From contig CAJTCR010000011.1 in assembly GCA_910574915.1 (NCBI GenBank), positions 1 through 64,000 of the forward strand: a DNA stretch of 64,000 bases, written 5' to 3'. Below, piece after piece: positions 15,071-25,386 of the stretch (its first letter is position 1; each line of letters starts with the position of its first letter). A model generated the notes under the pieces. It had not been told where the DNA came from. It saw only the letters and a program-made list of their open reading frames with translations, and did no database searches. The position numbers and the translations under genes were made by a program. Source of the DNA: Eubacteriaceae bacterium. GTDB taxonomy: Bacteria; Bacillota; Clostridia; Lachnospirales; Lachnospiraceae.

Positions 15071-17410
15071 ATGACAAAACACAACATCTGTACACAGATC
15101 CTGTGGATCTTTCTAGTGATCTTAACAGCAGCCAGCCTCACAGGATGCACAGGCAAAAAAGCAGTGCAAAAAGATTCCGGTCCGCCCGCGGACGCGAAAG
15201 AGGAAGCTGCGGCAAAAGGCAGGTATATCGAGACTCCGATCGAACTGCCGCAGGGATTTTCCGGGCAGGGTGTCTTTCAAAAGCTTTCGGATCAAAAACA
15301 GAGCCTTGCTGTGCTTGATACCGAAACCTGTATGGTATTTATTTCCGGCAATCAGGGAAAATCATGGACGGCCACGCCGTTAAGCGGATTTGAGCGTTTC
15401 CGCGGCGGGGTGGTAGTTCAAGAAGTGTCCAGTGTGGCGCTTTCTAAGGACGGAAGTGTCTTTCTTTCCTGCCTGATACGTGAAACCAATGCAGATACAG
15501 CGATTACTGAGACGTATCTGTATTTTAATATTTATGAACCCAAGCAGGAGGCAAAGCGCTTTTCCCTGAAGTTAAAAGACCGTGTGGAATACTTAAATAC
15601 GTCGGTATTTACAGAGGACGGCAGGCTGTTTGCTGCCTCGACGACGCAAAATGTATATGAGATCTTTCCTGAAAAGGAAACGTGCAGGCGGGTCTTTACG
15701 GTCGATGGAGGAAGCGGCAGCGCCATTTGCGCCAATGGGGATTTGCTGACTGCCTGGGACGGCAGCAGGGCTTATCTTTACAATATGCAGACAGCAAAGG
15801 CAGAAGATGAGGATGTGGTGCTGAGTGCATACCTGGCAAAACAGCAGGAAAAATCCTTTGGCGCTGCCCTCGCAGCGGACGAAAAGGATGGCAGGAAGCT
15901 GTATGTGGCAGGCTGCAACGGGATTGCCGGGCATGTAACGGGCGGCAGCGTTATGGAGCAGCTTGTGGACGGGGCGCTGACAAGCCTTGGCGATCCTGCG
16001 AAGGTAGTCAAAAGCATGATCCATAACAAAGACGGCTCTTTTTATGTCTTTTTTGAAGATGGGGAGTTGTACTGTTATGCCTATGACAAGGATGCATCTG
16101 CCGTACCGGACAAACAGCTTGTTATTTACGGGATGCATGACAATGAAACTGTCCGCAAGGCAATCAGCGTGTTCCGCAGGCAGCATCCAGACGTATTTGT
16201 CCGGTTTGAGACGGCGCAAAGCGGGGAGACGGGCATGACAAAAAACGACGCTGTGAAAAACTTAAATACGCAGCTTCTTGCCGGGGAAGGGCCGGATGTG
16301 ATACTGCTTGATGATCTGCCGTTTTCTTCTTATGAGGAAAAGGGGATCTTGCAGGATTTAAGCGGGATCGTCCGGCAGATGGAACGTGACGGGGACTATT
16401 TTACCGGTATTTTAAACGGCTTTCAAAAAGAAGGCGGGACATACGTGCTGCCGTTTCGCTTTCAGGTGCCGCTGCTTGCCGGGGAAGCGTCTGTGCTTAA
16501 GGAGATTACAGACTTGCCGTCGCTTTCAAAAGCGGCTTGCAAGCTGGCTGAGCTGGCGGATACCAAAGAAACGGTGCTGGGCAGCTACACGCCCAAGGAG
16601 CTTTTGGAAAAATTGTATGTACCGTGTGCCAACGACTGGATCCATGCAGACGGAGCGGTTGATACAGGCGCGCTGGAGCAGTTTTTTACCGATGCTTTGG
16701 CAATATACAAGGCTGACCAGAAAAACTTAAACGCCCAGGCGCGCAAGGAGCATCTTGCATATGTGCAGTTTATTCAGCAGCACTATGAAAAGAAAGAAAA
16801 AGAAGCGAGCCGCGTGCTGTACGGCATTTCCAGGATTTCTGAACAGGTGGCAAAAAAACAGCGGCTGACAGCGGGATACTTGTCCGACTTGTATGATTTT
16901 CAGATGTATCTGGCTGTCAAGCGTGAACTGTTAAATCAAAATATAAAAATTGGATACCAGCCTCTTTTGGGGAAAGAGCATGGTGTTTTTTGTCCGTCCG
17001 GGATGGCAGGCATCAGTGTCCATGCCAAAAACAAAGCGCTTGCCGAGGAGTTTATTGTCGTACTGCTCTCAGAGCAGGTGCAGGGAAACAATTTTGACGA
17101 CGGCTTTCCGGTAAACGCGGATGCATTTGCGGCGTATACGACCGACCCGATGCCGGGAAAGGGGACTGCTACGGGTGCACAGGATGAAAACGGCAATCCG
17201 GTGGTACTAGGGCTTAAATGGCCGGGCAAGCAGGCGTTTGACGGGTTAAAAGCCATGTTTGATACACTGGATACGCCGGCAGCATTATTAGAAGAAAGCC
17301 TGAAAAATGAAGTACTGGCAATCGGATCACAGGTTTTGGAGGGGGAAAAAGGAATTGAACAGGGCGCAGAGGAAGTTGCACAAAAGTTCTCGCTGTATCT
17401 TAAAGAATAG
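15071..17410 (+). CDS. Large lipoprotein: N-terminal propeller-like region plus extracellular solute-binding domain
   Basis: 779 residues from ATG 15071 behind GAAAGGGG; an upstream ATG at 15008 lacks an RBS. A lipoprotein signal sequence ends with LTGC near residue 28. Residues about 50-350 contain repeated beta-strand-like units (ISGNQGKSWTATPL, SVALSKDGSVFLSCL), as in BNR/WD-type propellers. Residues about 370-779 resemble the extracellular solute-binding proteins of sugar ABC importers (LVIYGMHDNETVRKAISVFR at its start, AGEGPDVILLDDLPFSSYEE further on). Two MalF/MalG-type permease genes follow, so it should deliver a ligand to them. No ATPase gene is in this operon; a shared MsmX-like ATPase would be needed. 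The fusion of sensor-like and binding parts is unusual. Confidence 0.82.
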   Translation: MTKHNICTQILWIFLVILTAASLTGCTGKKAVQKDSGPPADAKEEAAAKGRYIETPIELPQGFSGQGVFQKLSDQKQSLAVLDTETCMVFISGNQGKSWTATPLSGFERFRGGVVVQEVSSVALSKDGSVFLSCLIRETNADTAITETYLYFNIYEPKQEAKRFSLKLKDRVEYLNTSVFTEDGRLFAASTTQNVYEIFPEKETCRRVFTVDGGSGSAICANGDLLTAWDGSRAYLYNMQTAKAEDEDVVLSAYLAKQQEKSFGAALAADEKDGRKLYVAGCNGIAGHVTGGSVMEQLVDGALTSLGDPAKVVKSMIHNKDGSFYVFFEDGELYCYAYDKDASAVPDKQLVIYGMHDNETVRKAISVFRRQHPDVFVRFETAQSGETGMTKNDAVKNLNTQLLAGEGPDVILLDDLPFSSYEEKGILQDLSGIVRQMERDGDYFTGILNGFQKEGGTYVLPFRFQVPLLAGEASVLKEITDLPSLSKAACKLAELADTKETVLGSYTPKELLEKLYVPCANDWIHADGAVDTGALEQFFTDALAIYKADQKNLNAQARKEHLAYVQFIQQHYEKKEKEASRVLYGISRISEQVAKKQRLTAGYLSDLYDFQMYLAVKRELLNQNIKIGYQPLLGKEHGVFCPSGMAGISVHAKNKALAEEFIVVLLSEQVQGNNFDDGFPVNADAFAAYTTDPMPGKGTATGAQDENGNPVVLGLKWPGKQAFDGLKAMFDTLDTPAALLEESLKNEVLAIGSQVLEGEKGIEQGAEEVAQKFSLYLKE

Positions 17411-17414
17411 GCAG

Positions 17415-18233
17415 ATGGCAAAAAACGTCTTTCTTTTGCCAAGTGCCGCCGGCGTCGTGCTGTTTGTACTGCTGCCGTTTGCCGATGTTAGCAGGCGTTC
17501 CTTTACAACGGCGGTTACCGGGGAGTTTTGCGGGATCGATAACTATCAGGCTGTATTTGCAAACGAAGCGTTTCGCCTGGCTGTGCTAAATACGCTCCGA
17601 TTTACCGGCGTTGGGGTGCCGCTGCTGTTAGCGGTGTCCCTGCTGCTTTCGGTGATGATCTATGAGCTGCCCTGGGCGCACGTATTCAAATCCGCGTATT
17701 TATTTCCGCTGGCGGTGCCGTCCGCGACGGTTGTGCTTGTATGGAAAATCTTATTCCACAGGCAGGGAATGCTCAACGCATGGCTCGTGTCTGTAGGCAA
17801 AACGCCGGTAGACTGGCTGGGGAGCGATGCGTCGTTCTGGGTGCTGATTGTCAGCTATTTATGGAAAAACCTGGGCTATACAATGATCCTTTGGCTGGCT
17901 GGGCTGTCTTATATACAAAAGGAGCAAAAGGAAGCGGCAATGGCAGACGGCGCTACCAGCGCAAAATGCTTTTGGTATGTGGTCTTTCCGCAGCTTAAGC
18001 CAATGCTGTATACGGTAACGGTGCTGTCGCTGATTAACAGCTTTAAGGTTTTTCGGGAAGCATACATTGTCGCCGGTGCTTATCCGCAGCAGCGGCTGTA
18101 TTTGCTGCAACACTTGTTTAACAACTGGTTTACAAACCTGGATGTGGATAAAATGGCAGCAGCCGCGGTATGCACGGCAATCGTGCTTACGCTGCTGGAG
18201 CTGCTGTTGCAGCGGGCATGGGAGGATAAATGA
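17415..18233 (+). CDS. Carbohydrate ABC transporter permease (MalF/UgpA type)
   Basis: 272 residues with six membrane segments, from ATG 17415, four bases after the lipoprotein stop. The conserved cytoplasmic EAA loop reads EAAMADGATSAKCFWYVVFP and is followed by QLKP, which couples to the ATPase. The N-terminal LLPSAAGVVLFVLLP and the WGIDNYQ-like GIDNYQAVF segment are typical of sugar permeases. Its stop overlaps the start of the next permease gene by 4 nt (ATGA), so the two are translationally coupled and should form the channel together. Sugars or glycosides are the usual substrates in the family. Confidence 0.9.
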   Translation: MAKNVFLLPSAAGVVLFVLLPFADVSRRSFTTAVTGEFCGIDNYQAVFANEAFRLAVLNTLRFTGVGVPLLLAVSLLLSVMIYELPWAHVFKSAYLFPLAVPSATVVLVWKILFHRQGMLNAWLVSVGKTPVDWLGSDASFWVLIVSYLWKNLGYTMILWLAGLSYIQKEQKEAAMADGATSAKCFWYVVFPQLKPMLYTVTVLSLINSFKVFREAYIVAGAYPQQRLYLLQHLFNNWFTNLDVDKMAAAAVCTAIVLTLLELLLQRAWEDK

Positions 18234-19084
18234 AAATGAGCAAAAAAGGAATTGGTATTTTTGCAGCAGCCGCGGCAGCCGCTATCGTCTGTATGCCGAT
18301 CGTAATGGTAGCGCTTGGTTCGCTAAAGAGCGGAAACGAGCTGGCAGACAGCCTGCGCCCAGTGCTTTCCGATGGCAGTACGGATGTGTTTATCCGCTGG
18401 AAGCTGCTTGTACTGTACCCGACGCTGCGGCACTATATCCGCCTGTTAGTCTGGACGCCGGACTTTTTTACCGTATTTTGGAATTCTGTGAAAATGAACG
18501 TACCGATCCTTGCCGGACAGCTTTCCGCTGCTGTCCCGGCGGCGTGGGCATTTGCAGCTTATACATGGAAGCGCAAACATGCCGTGTTTACGCTTTACGT
18601 AGTGCTGATGCTTCTGCCGTTTCAGGTGACAATGCTGCCTTCCTACCTTGTCGTGCAGCGGCTGCATTTGCTGGATACCCATGCGGCAGTGATCCTGCCT
18701 GCGGTTTTTTCTACCTTTCCGGTATTTATGGTCTATCGCAGCTTTACCGCGATACCAAAGGAACTGTTAGAAGCGGCAAGAGTCGAAGGAGCCGGGGAGA
18801 CTGCGGTTTTTCTAAAAATTGGGGTTCCGCTTGGATCACCGGGCATTTTATCGGCAGCCGTGCTGGGATTTTTGGACTGCTGGAATATGATTGAGCAGCC
18901 GCTTGCTTTTTTAAAAGAAAAAGCGTTGTGGCCGCTGTCTCTGTACTTGCCCAACGTGCAGGCAGGGCAGGCAGGGATTTCGCTTGCCGCCTGCGTCATC
19001 ACACTGATCCCAGCGGCGCTTGTATTTTTGCTTGGACAGGATTACCTGGAGCAGGGGATTACTGCTGCGGGAATAAAAACATAG
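18230..19084 (+). CDS. Carbohydrate ABC transporter permease (MalG/UgpE type)
   Basis: 284 residues with six membrane segments, beginning ATG 18230 inside the stop of the previous gene. The EAA loop EAARVEGAGETAVFLKIGVP and LGSPG is well preserved, and FWNSVKMN plus the LLPFQVTMLPSYLV helix are standard. It partners the 17415 gene product. With the lipoprotein at 15071 it completes an importer apart from the ATPase. Confidence 0.9.
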   Translation: MKMSKKGIGIFAAAAAAAIVCMPIVMVALGSLKSGNELADSLRPVLSDGSTDVFIRWKLLVLYPTLRHYIRLLVWTPDFFTVFWNSVKMNVPILAGQLSAAVPAAWAFAAYTWKRKHAVFTLYVVLMLLPFQVTMLPSYLVVQRLHLLDTHAAVILPAVFSTFPVFMVYRSFTAIPKELLEAARVEGAGETAVFLKIGVPLGSPGILSAAVLGFLDCWNMIEQPLAFLKEKALWPLSLYLPNVQAGQAGISLAACVITLIPAALVFLLGQDYLEQGITAAGIKT

Positions 19085-19111
19085 AACGCGAAAAAAGCAG
19101 GAGGCCAAACA

Positions 19112-19777
19112 ATGAAAAAGAAATTAAAAAGTAAAAAAGCAGCAAAAGCATTGGCTGGATTTTTATTTGCCATGCTGTTTTTTACCTTGTTATCCCGTGG
19201 GCTTTATGCTTACCGGATGCCGCGGATCGCAGTCGGGCAGGCTTCTGTAAAGAGTATTGCCAAAACGCTGCGTGTCGAAGGCGTGGTTGCAAAAGACAAG
19301 CGCAAGGTTTTTAAAGCATCTCTTACAAAGGAAGAGGCAGCTTATTTGAAAGCAGGAGATACCGTGCGCCTGCTGTTTCAGGATGAAACGATTGCCGAAG
19401 AGGGTTGTACGGTTTTGGCAGTCAAAAAATATGAAGCATCTGTCGATCTTTCTGGATCGGGCAACCGCATGACGCCCGGAATGGAGGGCGTTATGGAGAT
19501 AGAAGTGGCAAGCGGGCAGTACTCTAGTTGTGTACCGCTTTCCGCCGTTTATACGGATGGGAATAAAAACTATGTGCTGCTGGTGCGGGAGGCAGAGACG
19601 ATTTTCGGGACGGAGCTTACGGCTGTCAGGCGGGATGTGGTAGTGGCAGACCAAAACGAAAGTGTCGCGGCATTAAAGGACGGGATGCTTGATATGCAGG
19701 ATGTGCTGATTGTGTATGCCGACAGGCAGGTGCAGCCAGGGGATAAGGTGCGGCTGCTAGAAGACGAGGATACATGA
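19112..19777 (+). CDS. Membrane-anchored HlyD/RND-adaptor-like protein
   Basis: 221 residues. ATG 19112 follows AGGAGGCC. One N-terminal membrane helix (ALAGFLFAMLFFTLLSRGLY) leads to an external beta-rich region. The segment IAKTLRVEGVVAKDKRKVFK and the later GNRMTPGMEGVMEIEV and PLSAVYTDGNKNYVLLV are typical of periplasmic adaptor beta-barrel domains. No helical hairpin of normal length is present, so the protein is short for the family. It lies 27 bp after the permease gene and ends 72 bp before RNase G, in the same direction. Its place in an importer operon is odd; a structural or sensory partner of the large lipoprotein is an inference. Confidence 0.7.
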   Translation: MKKKLKSKKAAKALAGFLFAMLFFTLLSRGLYAYRMPRIAVGQASVKSIAKTLRVEGVVAKDKRKVFKASLTKEEAAYLKAGDTVRLLFQDETIAEEGCTVLAVKKYEASVDLSGSGNRMTPGMEGVMEIEVASGQYSSCVPLSAVYTDGNKNYVLLVREAETIFGTELTAVRRDVVVADQNESVAALKDGMLDMQDVLIVYADRQVQPGDKVRLLEDEDT

Positions 19778-19848
19778 GTTTCGTTTCATTGACAAATAAG
19801 GACCAGGTGGATATACTGTTAAAAACGATCTGCATAGGAGCCAACAGG

Positions 19849-21069
19849 ATGAAGAAATTACTGATTACAAAAATACAGCTACAGCACCCGGCTGTCTGTG
19901 AGACAGGATGGTATCAGATCTGCGCCTTATATGAGGACGGGCGTGTGACGGATGTATCGCTGTACCCGGAGGATGCCAAAAGCATACTGAACAATATTTA
20001 TATCGCAAAGGTCAAAAACGTCGTCCCGAGCCTGAACGCGGCTTTTGTGGAAATCGCGCGCGGCACGCTCTGCTATCTGCCGCTGGAACATTTAAGACAC
20101 CCGGTGTTTACGAAAAAGGATTCCAAAAAACCGATTGCTGCCGGGGATGAGCTTGCTGTGCAGGTGGTTAAGGATGCCGTAAAGACAAAAGACGCCGTTG
20201 CCTCCGCAAACTTAAGCTTTTCCGGGGAGTACCTCGTATTGACAAGCGATAATCTAAGGGCAGGCATTTCTTCAAAAGTATCTCTGCCGCAGCGCAGGCG
20301 CCTGCAAGACCTGCTGCAAACACTCTGCGAAAAGGAACCAGAGCTTGGCAAAAGCTTTGGCGTCATCCTTCGCACGAATGCGGCGCAGGCAACGGATGAT
20401 ATGATCTTTGCGGAATTTGACGAGCTCAAAGCTGCATACGCCAGCCTGCGCGAACGGGCGGCTACAAGAACACTGTATTCCTGCCTGTACAGGGAGCGCC
20501 CGTTTTATTTAAAAATGCTGATGGATACAGACAAAACCGGGTTAGAAGAGGTCGTAACGGATGATCCTGCGATTTTTGCACAGATCAGTCAAAGCGCACC
20601 TGCGTCTTATTCCGTACGGCTGTATGAAGACCGTCTGTTGCCGCTTGCGGGGCTTTATCACCTTACAGGACAGGTCGAGGCGGCATTAAAGCCGCGCGTC
20701 TGGCTCAAATCAGGGGCGAACATCGTGATCCAGCAGACAGAAGCGCTGACGGTGATTGATGTCAACAGCGGCAAAAATACGGCAAAAAAAGATAAAAAAC
20801 GCTATCACCACGCCATCAATCTGGAAGCTGCCAGGGAAATTGCATTCCAGTTGCGCTTGCGCAATTTGTCCGGCATTATTATCGTGGACTTTATTGATCT
20901 GTATGATGATGCGCTGGAAACAGAGCTTTTAAGCGAGTTGCGCGCCTTATTAAAAAAAGATCCGGTTGCGGCAGCCGTCGTTGACATTACAAAGCTGGGG
21001 CTTGTGGAGATCACGCGCAAAAAGCAGCGAAAGCCATTGTCCGAACAGCTTGCAGCGAAACAATCATAA
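19849..21069 (+). CDS. rng: Ribonuclease G/E family endoribonuclease, short form
   Basis: 406 residues from ATG 19849 (RBS ATAGGAG); an earlier ATG at 19774 has no RBS. An S1-like region holds NIYIAKVKNVVPSLNAAFVE. The DNase I-like catalytic core holds metal-binding Asp in TVIDVNSGK near residue 305 and in GIIIVDFIDL near 350. The family processes rRNA and mRNA 5' monophosphate ends. The protein stops just after LVEITRKKQRKPL, so the usual zinc-link CPxCxG segment and small C-terminal domain are missing. That may affect tetramer assembly or simply mark a clostridial short form. It lies upstream of the rplU operon, a frequent place for this gene. Confidence 0.88.
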   Translation: MKKLLITKIQLQHPAVCETGWYQICALYEDGRVTDVSLYPEDAKSILNNIYIAKVKNVVPSLNAAFVEIARGTLCYLPLEHLRHPVFTKKDSKKPIAAGDELAVQVVKDAVKTKDAVASANLSFSGEYLVLTSDNLRAGISSKVSLPQRRRLQDLLQTLCEKEPELGKSFGVILRTNAAQATDDMIFAEFDELKAAYASLRERAATRTLYSCLYRERPFYLKMLMDTDKTGLEEVVTDDPAIFAQISQSAPASYSVRLYEDRLLPLAGLYHLTGQVEAALKPRVWLKSGANIVIQQTEALTVIDVNSGKNTAKKDKKRYHHAINLEAAREIAFQLRLRNLSGIIIVDFIDLYDDALETELLSELRALLKKDPVAAAVVDITKLGLVEITRKKQRKPLSEQLAAKQS

Positions 21070-21070
21070 A

Positions 21071-22414
21071 TTAAGGGGATGTACCTGTAATGGAAGCAAC
21101 GCCGTAATAGTTTGCCACGGCGCGGTTAATCCAAAAATCAGGGTCGCTTGTAATATCTGACAGCCCCGTTAAAGCGTCATGCCTGGCGCGAAGCGGATAA
21201 CGGTGCGTAATAACCGGTGTATGAATCTTAAGGCAGCCTTGCTGCTTTTGCTCTAAAATATAAGCTTCCCGCGCTTTGGTCTGTACCGAGATCTCATAAC
21301 TGCTGATGCACGTGTCTGCCATAGATACGAGCAAAAATGCCATAAGGCATGACGTTGTAATGCAGACGGCGCTTTTAACAGCAGGCGTTTGCCGCGGTTC
21401 TAACAGGCTGTACAAAATACCGGCGGCGATCAGTGCGTATACGCATACGATATACCATGTCCGTTCCGGCGAAGACGGCGCTGCGAGCATACAGTACGCA
21501 GAAGCTGCCGCACCGCACAGATAGGACAGCGACTCACAAACCGCTTCTTTTCCGGCACCGGGCAGTATTTTTTTTGCCAGCATATACAGCACCAGCCATA
21601 AAACGGTTAAAATACCCGCAAAAAAGACCCAGTAATAGCAGATGATAAAAAATTTAAACAGCAAAGACAGCTCTATTTCTGCTTCCGAGCGTACCCGGTT
21701 TCCAGGAGCCAGTATTAAAACCGCAAACCCCAAAAGGCTTCCAAAATATGCCGTAATCATCGCAGGCTGGATTTTTTTATGATGTCTGTAAAAGGAAACC
21801 AGTTGCAGCGTTAAGATGACAAGCATACCCGCGCTCATATTTTCCATAGCAAGTCCTGCAAAAAATCCGAGCGGGAACGTAAGGATGCAGGCGCTTTTTT
21901 TCGTATACAGCGTTCCGCCAGAGACCGCATAGCGGTGATACATAAAAAGCAGGGATAAAACGATCACGGAAGTCCATAAATAATTGGCTGCTCCGCAGAT
22001 CCAAAACATCACCTGCCCGTAATCCGGTACGCAGATCCAGACCAGTGCATGGATGCAAAGGTATAACGGCAGGCTGTTGCCGCGGTTTGGTTTGCAGATC
22101 AGGTAAATAAACAGTGTCGCAAGCAGATAGCACAGTGTATTTAGTAGATCTGCTATGACAGGAGGCACAGACAGCAGCAAGGTGGCAAACACGCTGCCTT
22201 CCACGCGCCCGCCCCAGTTGTTGTAAAAATGCCACATGGAACGTACCATGCCTCCAAGATCCGAAAGCGGCTCACCGCTGTCCCAGACAGTAATGGGCAG
22301 GTTGGAATAGTCATCCGCAAGATAGGGCGTGAGCAGGTTGATAACAAACATGGCTACTGCAATGGCAAACACGGCAGTAACAGCCAGATAGTTTGAACGA
22401 AATGGGTGCTTCAT
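21071..22414 (-). CDS. Polytopic membrane protein, DUF6056-type
   Basis: 447 residues with about ten hydrophobic segments. Between the first two lies LADDYSNLPITVW and then WHFYNNWGGRVEGS, where acidic DDY and the WGGR motif match the DUF6056 family and recall the first loop of GT-C glycosyltransferases. Function is unknown; a surface-glycan transferase or flippase role is only an inference. It is convergent with rng with a one-base gap. ATG 22414 has AAAGGAGAATATTTTT upstream on the minus strand. Confidence 0.75.
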   Translation of the reverse strand: MKHPFRSNYLAVTAVFAIAVAMFVINLLTPYLADDYSNLPITVWDSGEPLSDLGGMVRSMWHFYNNWGGRVEGSVFATLLLSVPPVIADLLNTLCYLLATLFIYLICKPNRGNSLPLYLCIHALVWICVPDYGQVMFWICGAANYLWTSVIVLSLLFMYHRYAVSGGTLYTKKSACILTFPLGFFAGLAMENMSAGMLVILTLQLVSFYRHHKKIQPAMITAYFGSLLGFAVLILAPGNRVRSEAEIELSLLFKFFIICYYWVFFAGILTVLWLVLYMLAKKILPGAGKEAVCESLSYLCGAAASAYCMLAAPSSPERTWYIVCVYALIAAGILYSLLEPRQTPAVKSAVCITTSCLMAFLLVSMADTCISSYEISVQTKAREAYILEQKQQGCLKIHTPVITHRYPLRARHDALTGLSDITSDPDFWINRAVANYYGVASITGTSP

Positions 22415-22517
22415 AAAAATATTCTCCTTTATAAATATGAATCGTATATTTTTTGTAAGCCATTATAACATAACTGTATGAAAATGGAAGTTCGTATAAA
22501 AAATTTTTCTCAACCTC

Positions 22518-22546
22518 TTGACGAAATACCCGGCATATGCTATTCT
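22518..22546 (+). promoter_or_regulatory. Sigma-A type promoter of the rplU operon
   Basis: TTGACG (22518-22523), a 17-nt spacer and TATTCT (22541-22546). Transcription should begin near 22553, just before the structured leader. Confidence 0.65.
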
Positions 22547-22550
22547 CTAT

Positions 22551-22620
22551 GAGTATGCCGCACAACGAGGTTTTAAGCGTGTGCCTTGCACAGCACCGAA
22601 GTTGGCGAGTAATGATAAAT
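22551..22620 (+). promoter_or_regulatory. Candidate L21 leader RNA (autoregulatory element of rplU)
   Basis: The segment contains CACAACGAGG paired through CAAC with GTTG near 22601-22604, and an inner TGTGC/GCACA hairpin at 22579-22591, followed by AGGAGGTG and the L21 start. Position, size and the ACGAGG/CCGAAGTTGGC elements fit the Firmicute L21 leader, through which L21 is thought to limit its own synthesis. A covariance-model search (RF00559) would decide. Confidence 0.55.
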
Positions 22621-22632
22621 AGGAGGTGCCAA

Positions 22633-22941
22633 ATGTACGCAATTATAGCAACAGGTGGTAAACAGTACAAAGTATCCGAGGGCGATATCATTACCATTGA
22701 AAAGCTTGGAGCAGACGCTGGTTCAACCGTTACGTTCGACCAGGTACTGGCTGTAAGCAATGGAGAATTAACAGTCGGCAGTCCGACCGTTGCGAATGCA
22801 ACTGTTACAGCTTCTGTGATTAAAGAAGGCAGGGGAAAGAAAGTCATCGTTTACAAGTACAAGAGAAAAACCGGCTATCACAAAAAGCAGGGCCACAGAC
22901 AGTCATTTACGCAGGTTAAGATCGAAAAGATCAATGCTTAA
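22633..22941 (+). CDS. rplU: 50S ribosomal protein L21
   Basis: 102 residues from ATG 22633 behind AGGAGGTG; a longer frame upstream runs through the promoter and is rejected. [20 protein letters not shown] and the C-terminal [14 protein letters not shown] are diagnostic for L21, which binds 23S rRNA. First gene of rplU-prp-rpmA, preceded by a structured leader. Confidence 0.98.
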   Translation: MYAIIATGGKQYKVSEGDIITIEKLGADAGSTVTFDQVLAVSNGELTVGSPTVANATVTASVIKEGRGKKVIVYKYKRKTGYHKKQGHRQSFTQVKIEKINA

Positions 22942-22980
22942 GATTTTTCAGTCGAAAGCAGTCGGGCAAAAGGAATTGAA

Positions 22981-23310
22981 ATGATAAATATTACAATATA
23001 CCAAAATCATGCTGGGCAGTATACAGGGCTTTCCTGCATCGGACATGCCGGATTTGAAGGGTTCGGCAAAGACATCGTATGCGCTGCCGTATCGGTGCTT
23101 GTGCTCAATACGTTAAATGCGGTAGAAGCATTTACAGATGAGGTATTTGCATTTGAAAGCGACCAGAAATCAGGGTTGATTGACATTCATTTTCAAAAAC
23201 CGACCGGGCATGACGCAGGGCTTTTGTTCGATACGATGGTATTAGGGCTTAAAGAGATTCAAAACCAGTATGGAACGGATTATATTTTATTGACATTTAA
23301 GGAGGTGTAG
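22981..23310 (+). CDS. prp: Ribosomal-processing cysteine protease Prp
   Basis: 109 residues. The motif GHAGFEGFGKDIVCAAVSVL carries the catalytic His and Cys of Prp, which removes the N-terminal extension of L27 in Firmicutes. ATG 22981 follows AAAGGAA. It sits between rplU and rpmA, the canonical position, and rpmA starts 3 bp after its stop. Its expected substrate sequence is present in the next gene product, which supports the assignment. Confidence 0.96.
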   Translation: MINITIYQNHAGQYTGLSCIGHAGFEGFGKDIVCAAVSVLVLNTLNAVEAFTDEVFAFESDQKSGLIDIHFQKPTGHDAGLLFDTMVLGLKEIQNQYGTDYILLTFKEV

Positions 23311-23313
23311 GAC

Positions 23314-23601
23314 ATGTTTGCATTGAACCTTCAGTATTTTGCGCATAAAAAAGGTGTTGGTTCTACCAAGAACGGACGCGACTCTGAATCAAAACGATTA
23401 GGTGCGAAGCGTGCTGATGGACAGTTTGTAAAAGCAGGAAATATCCTTTACAGACAGCGTGGTACAAAGATCCATCCAGGCAAAAATGTCGGCAGAGGTG
23501 GCGACGATACATTATTCGCATTAACAGATGGTATTCTGAGATTTGAGAGAAAAGGAAGAGACAAGAAACAGGCTTCCGTTTATCCGGTCGTAAACGAATA
23601 A
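23314..23601 (+). CDS. rpmA: 50S ribosomal protein L27 with Prp-cleaved N-terminal extension
   Basis: 95 residues, ATG 23314 behind AAGGAGGTG. The N-terminus [10 protein letters not shown] is the Firmicute extension, predicted to be cut before [14 protein letters not shown], which begins the mature protein. Mature L27 reaches toward the peptidyl transferase centre. A strong terminator follows at 23637. Confidence 0.98.
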   Translation: MFALNLQYFAHKKGVGSTKNGRDSESKRLGAKRADGQFVKAGNILYRQRGTKIHPGKNVGRGGDDTLFALTDGILRFERKGRDKKQASVYPVVNE

Positions 23602-23636
23602 GCCGCAGGGCAGCTTCGTTTTATCGTAGAGCAGAT

Positions 23637-25028
<1,392 letters not shown>

Positions 25029-25075
25029 TAGGAAATAAGCAGGAAGGAAACGCAAAACGAGAAAGGAAAATAAAT

Positions 25076-25384
25076 ATGGACTTAACAAGCAAACAACGCG
25101 CTTATTTAAAAAGTCTTTCCGGGAATATCGATCCGATCTTTCAGATAGGCAAGGCAAGCCTGACGCCGGCAATTACGAGTGCCATCGACGATGCGCTTGA
25201 AAAGCGGGAACTGGTAAAAATAGCCGTATTGAAAAACTGCTTTGACGACCCGCGGGAGCTTGCCGCCATTGTAGCGGAGCGTACGCATTCTAACGTTGTG
25301 CAGGTGATTGGAAAACGGTTTATTTTATACCGCCCGTCGAAAAAGGCGCCGAAAATCGAACTGCCGCCGGCAAAACAATCCTAA
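25076..25384 (+). CDS. yhbY: YhbY family RNA-binding protein (CRM domain, ribosome assembly)
   Basis: 102 residues. The CRM/YhbY fold is marked by LTSKQRAYLKSLSGNIDPIF near the start, QIGKASLTPAI, and VVQVIGKRFILYRPS with the GxxG-like loop. YhbY proteins bind pre-50S particles. The start has GAGAAAGGAAAA upstream. nadD follows after two bases. Confidence 0.95.
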   Translation: MDLTSKQRAYLKSLSGNIDPIFQIGKASLTPAITSAIDDALEKRELVKIAVLKNCFDDPRELAAIVAERTHSNVVQVIGKRFILYRPSKKAPKIELPPAKQS

Positions 25385-25386
25385 AA

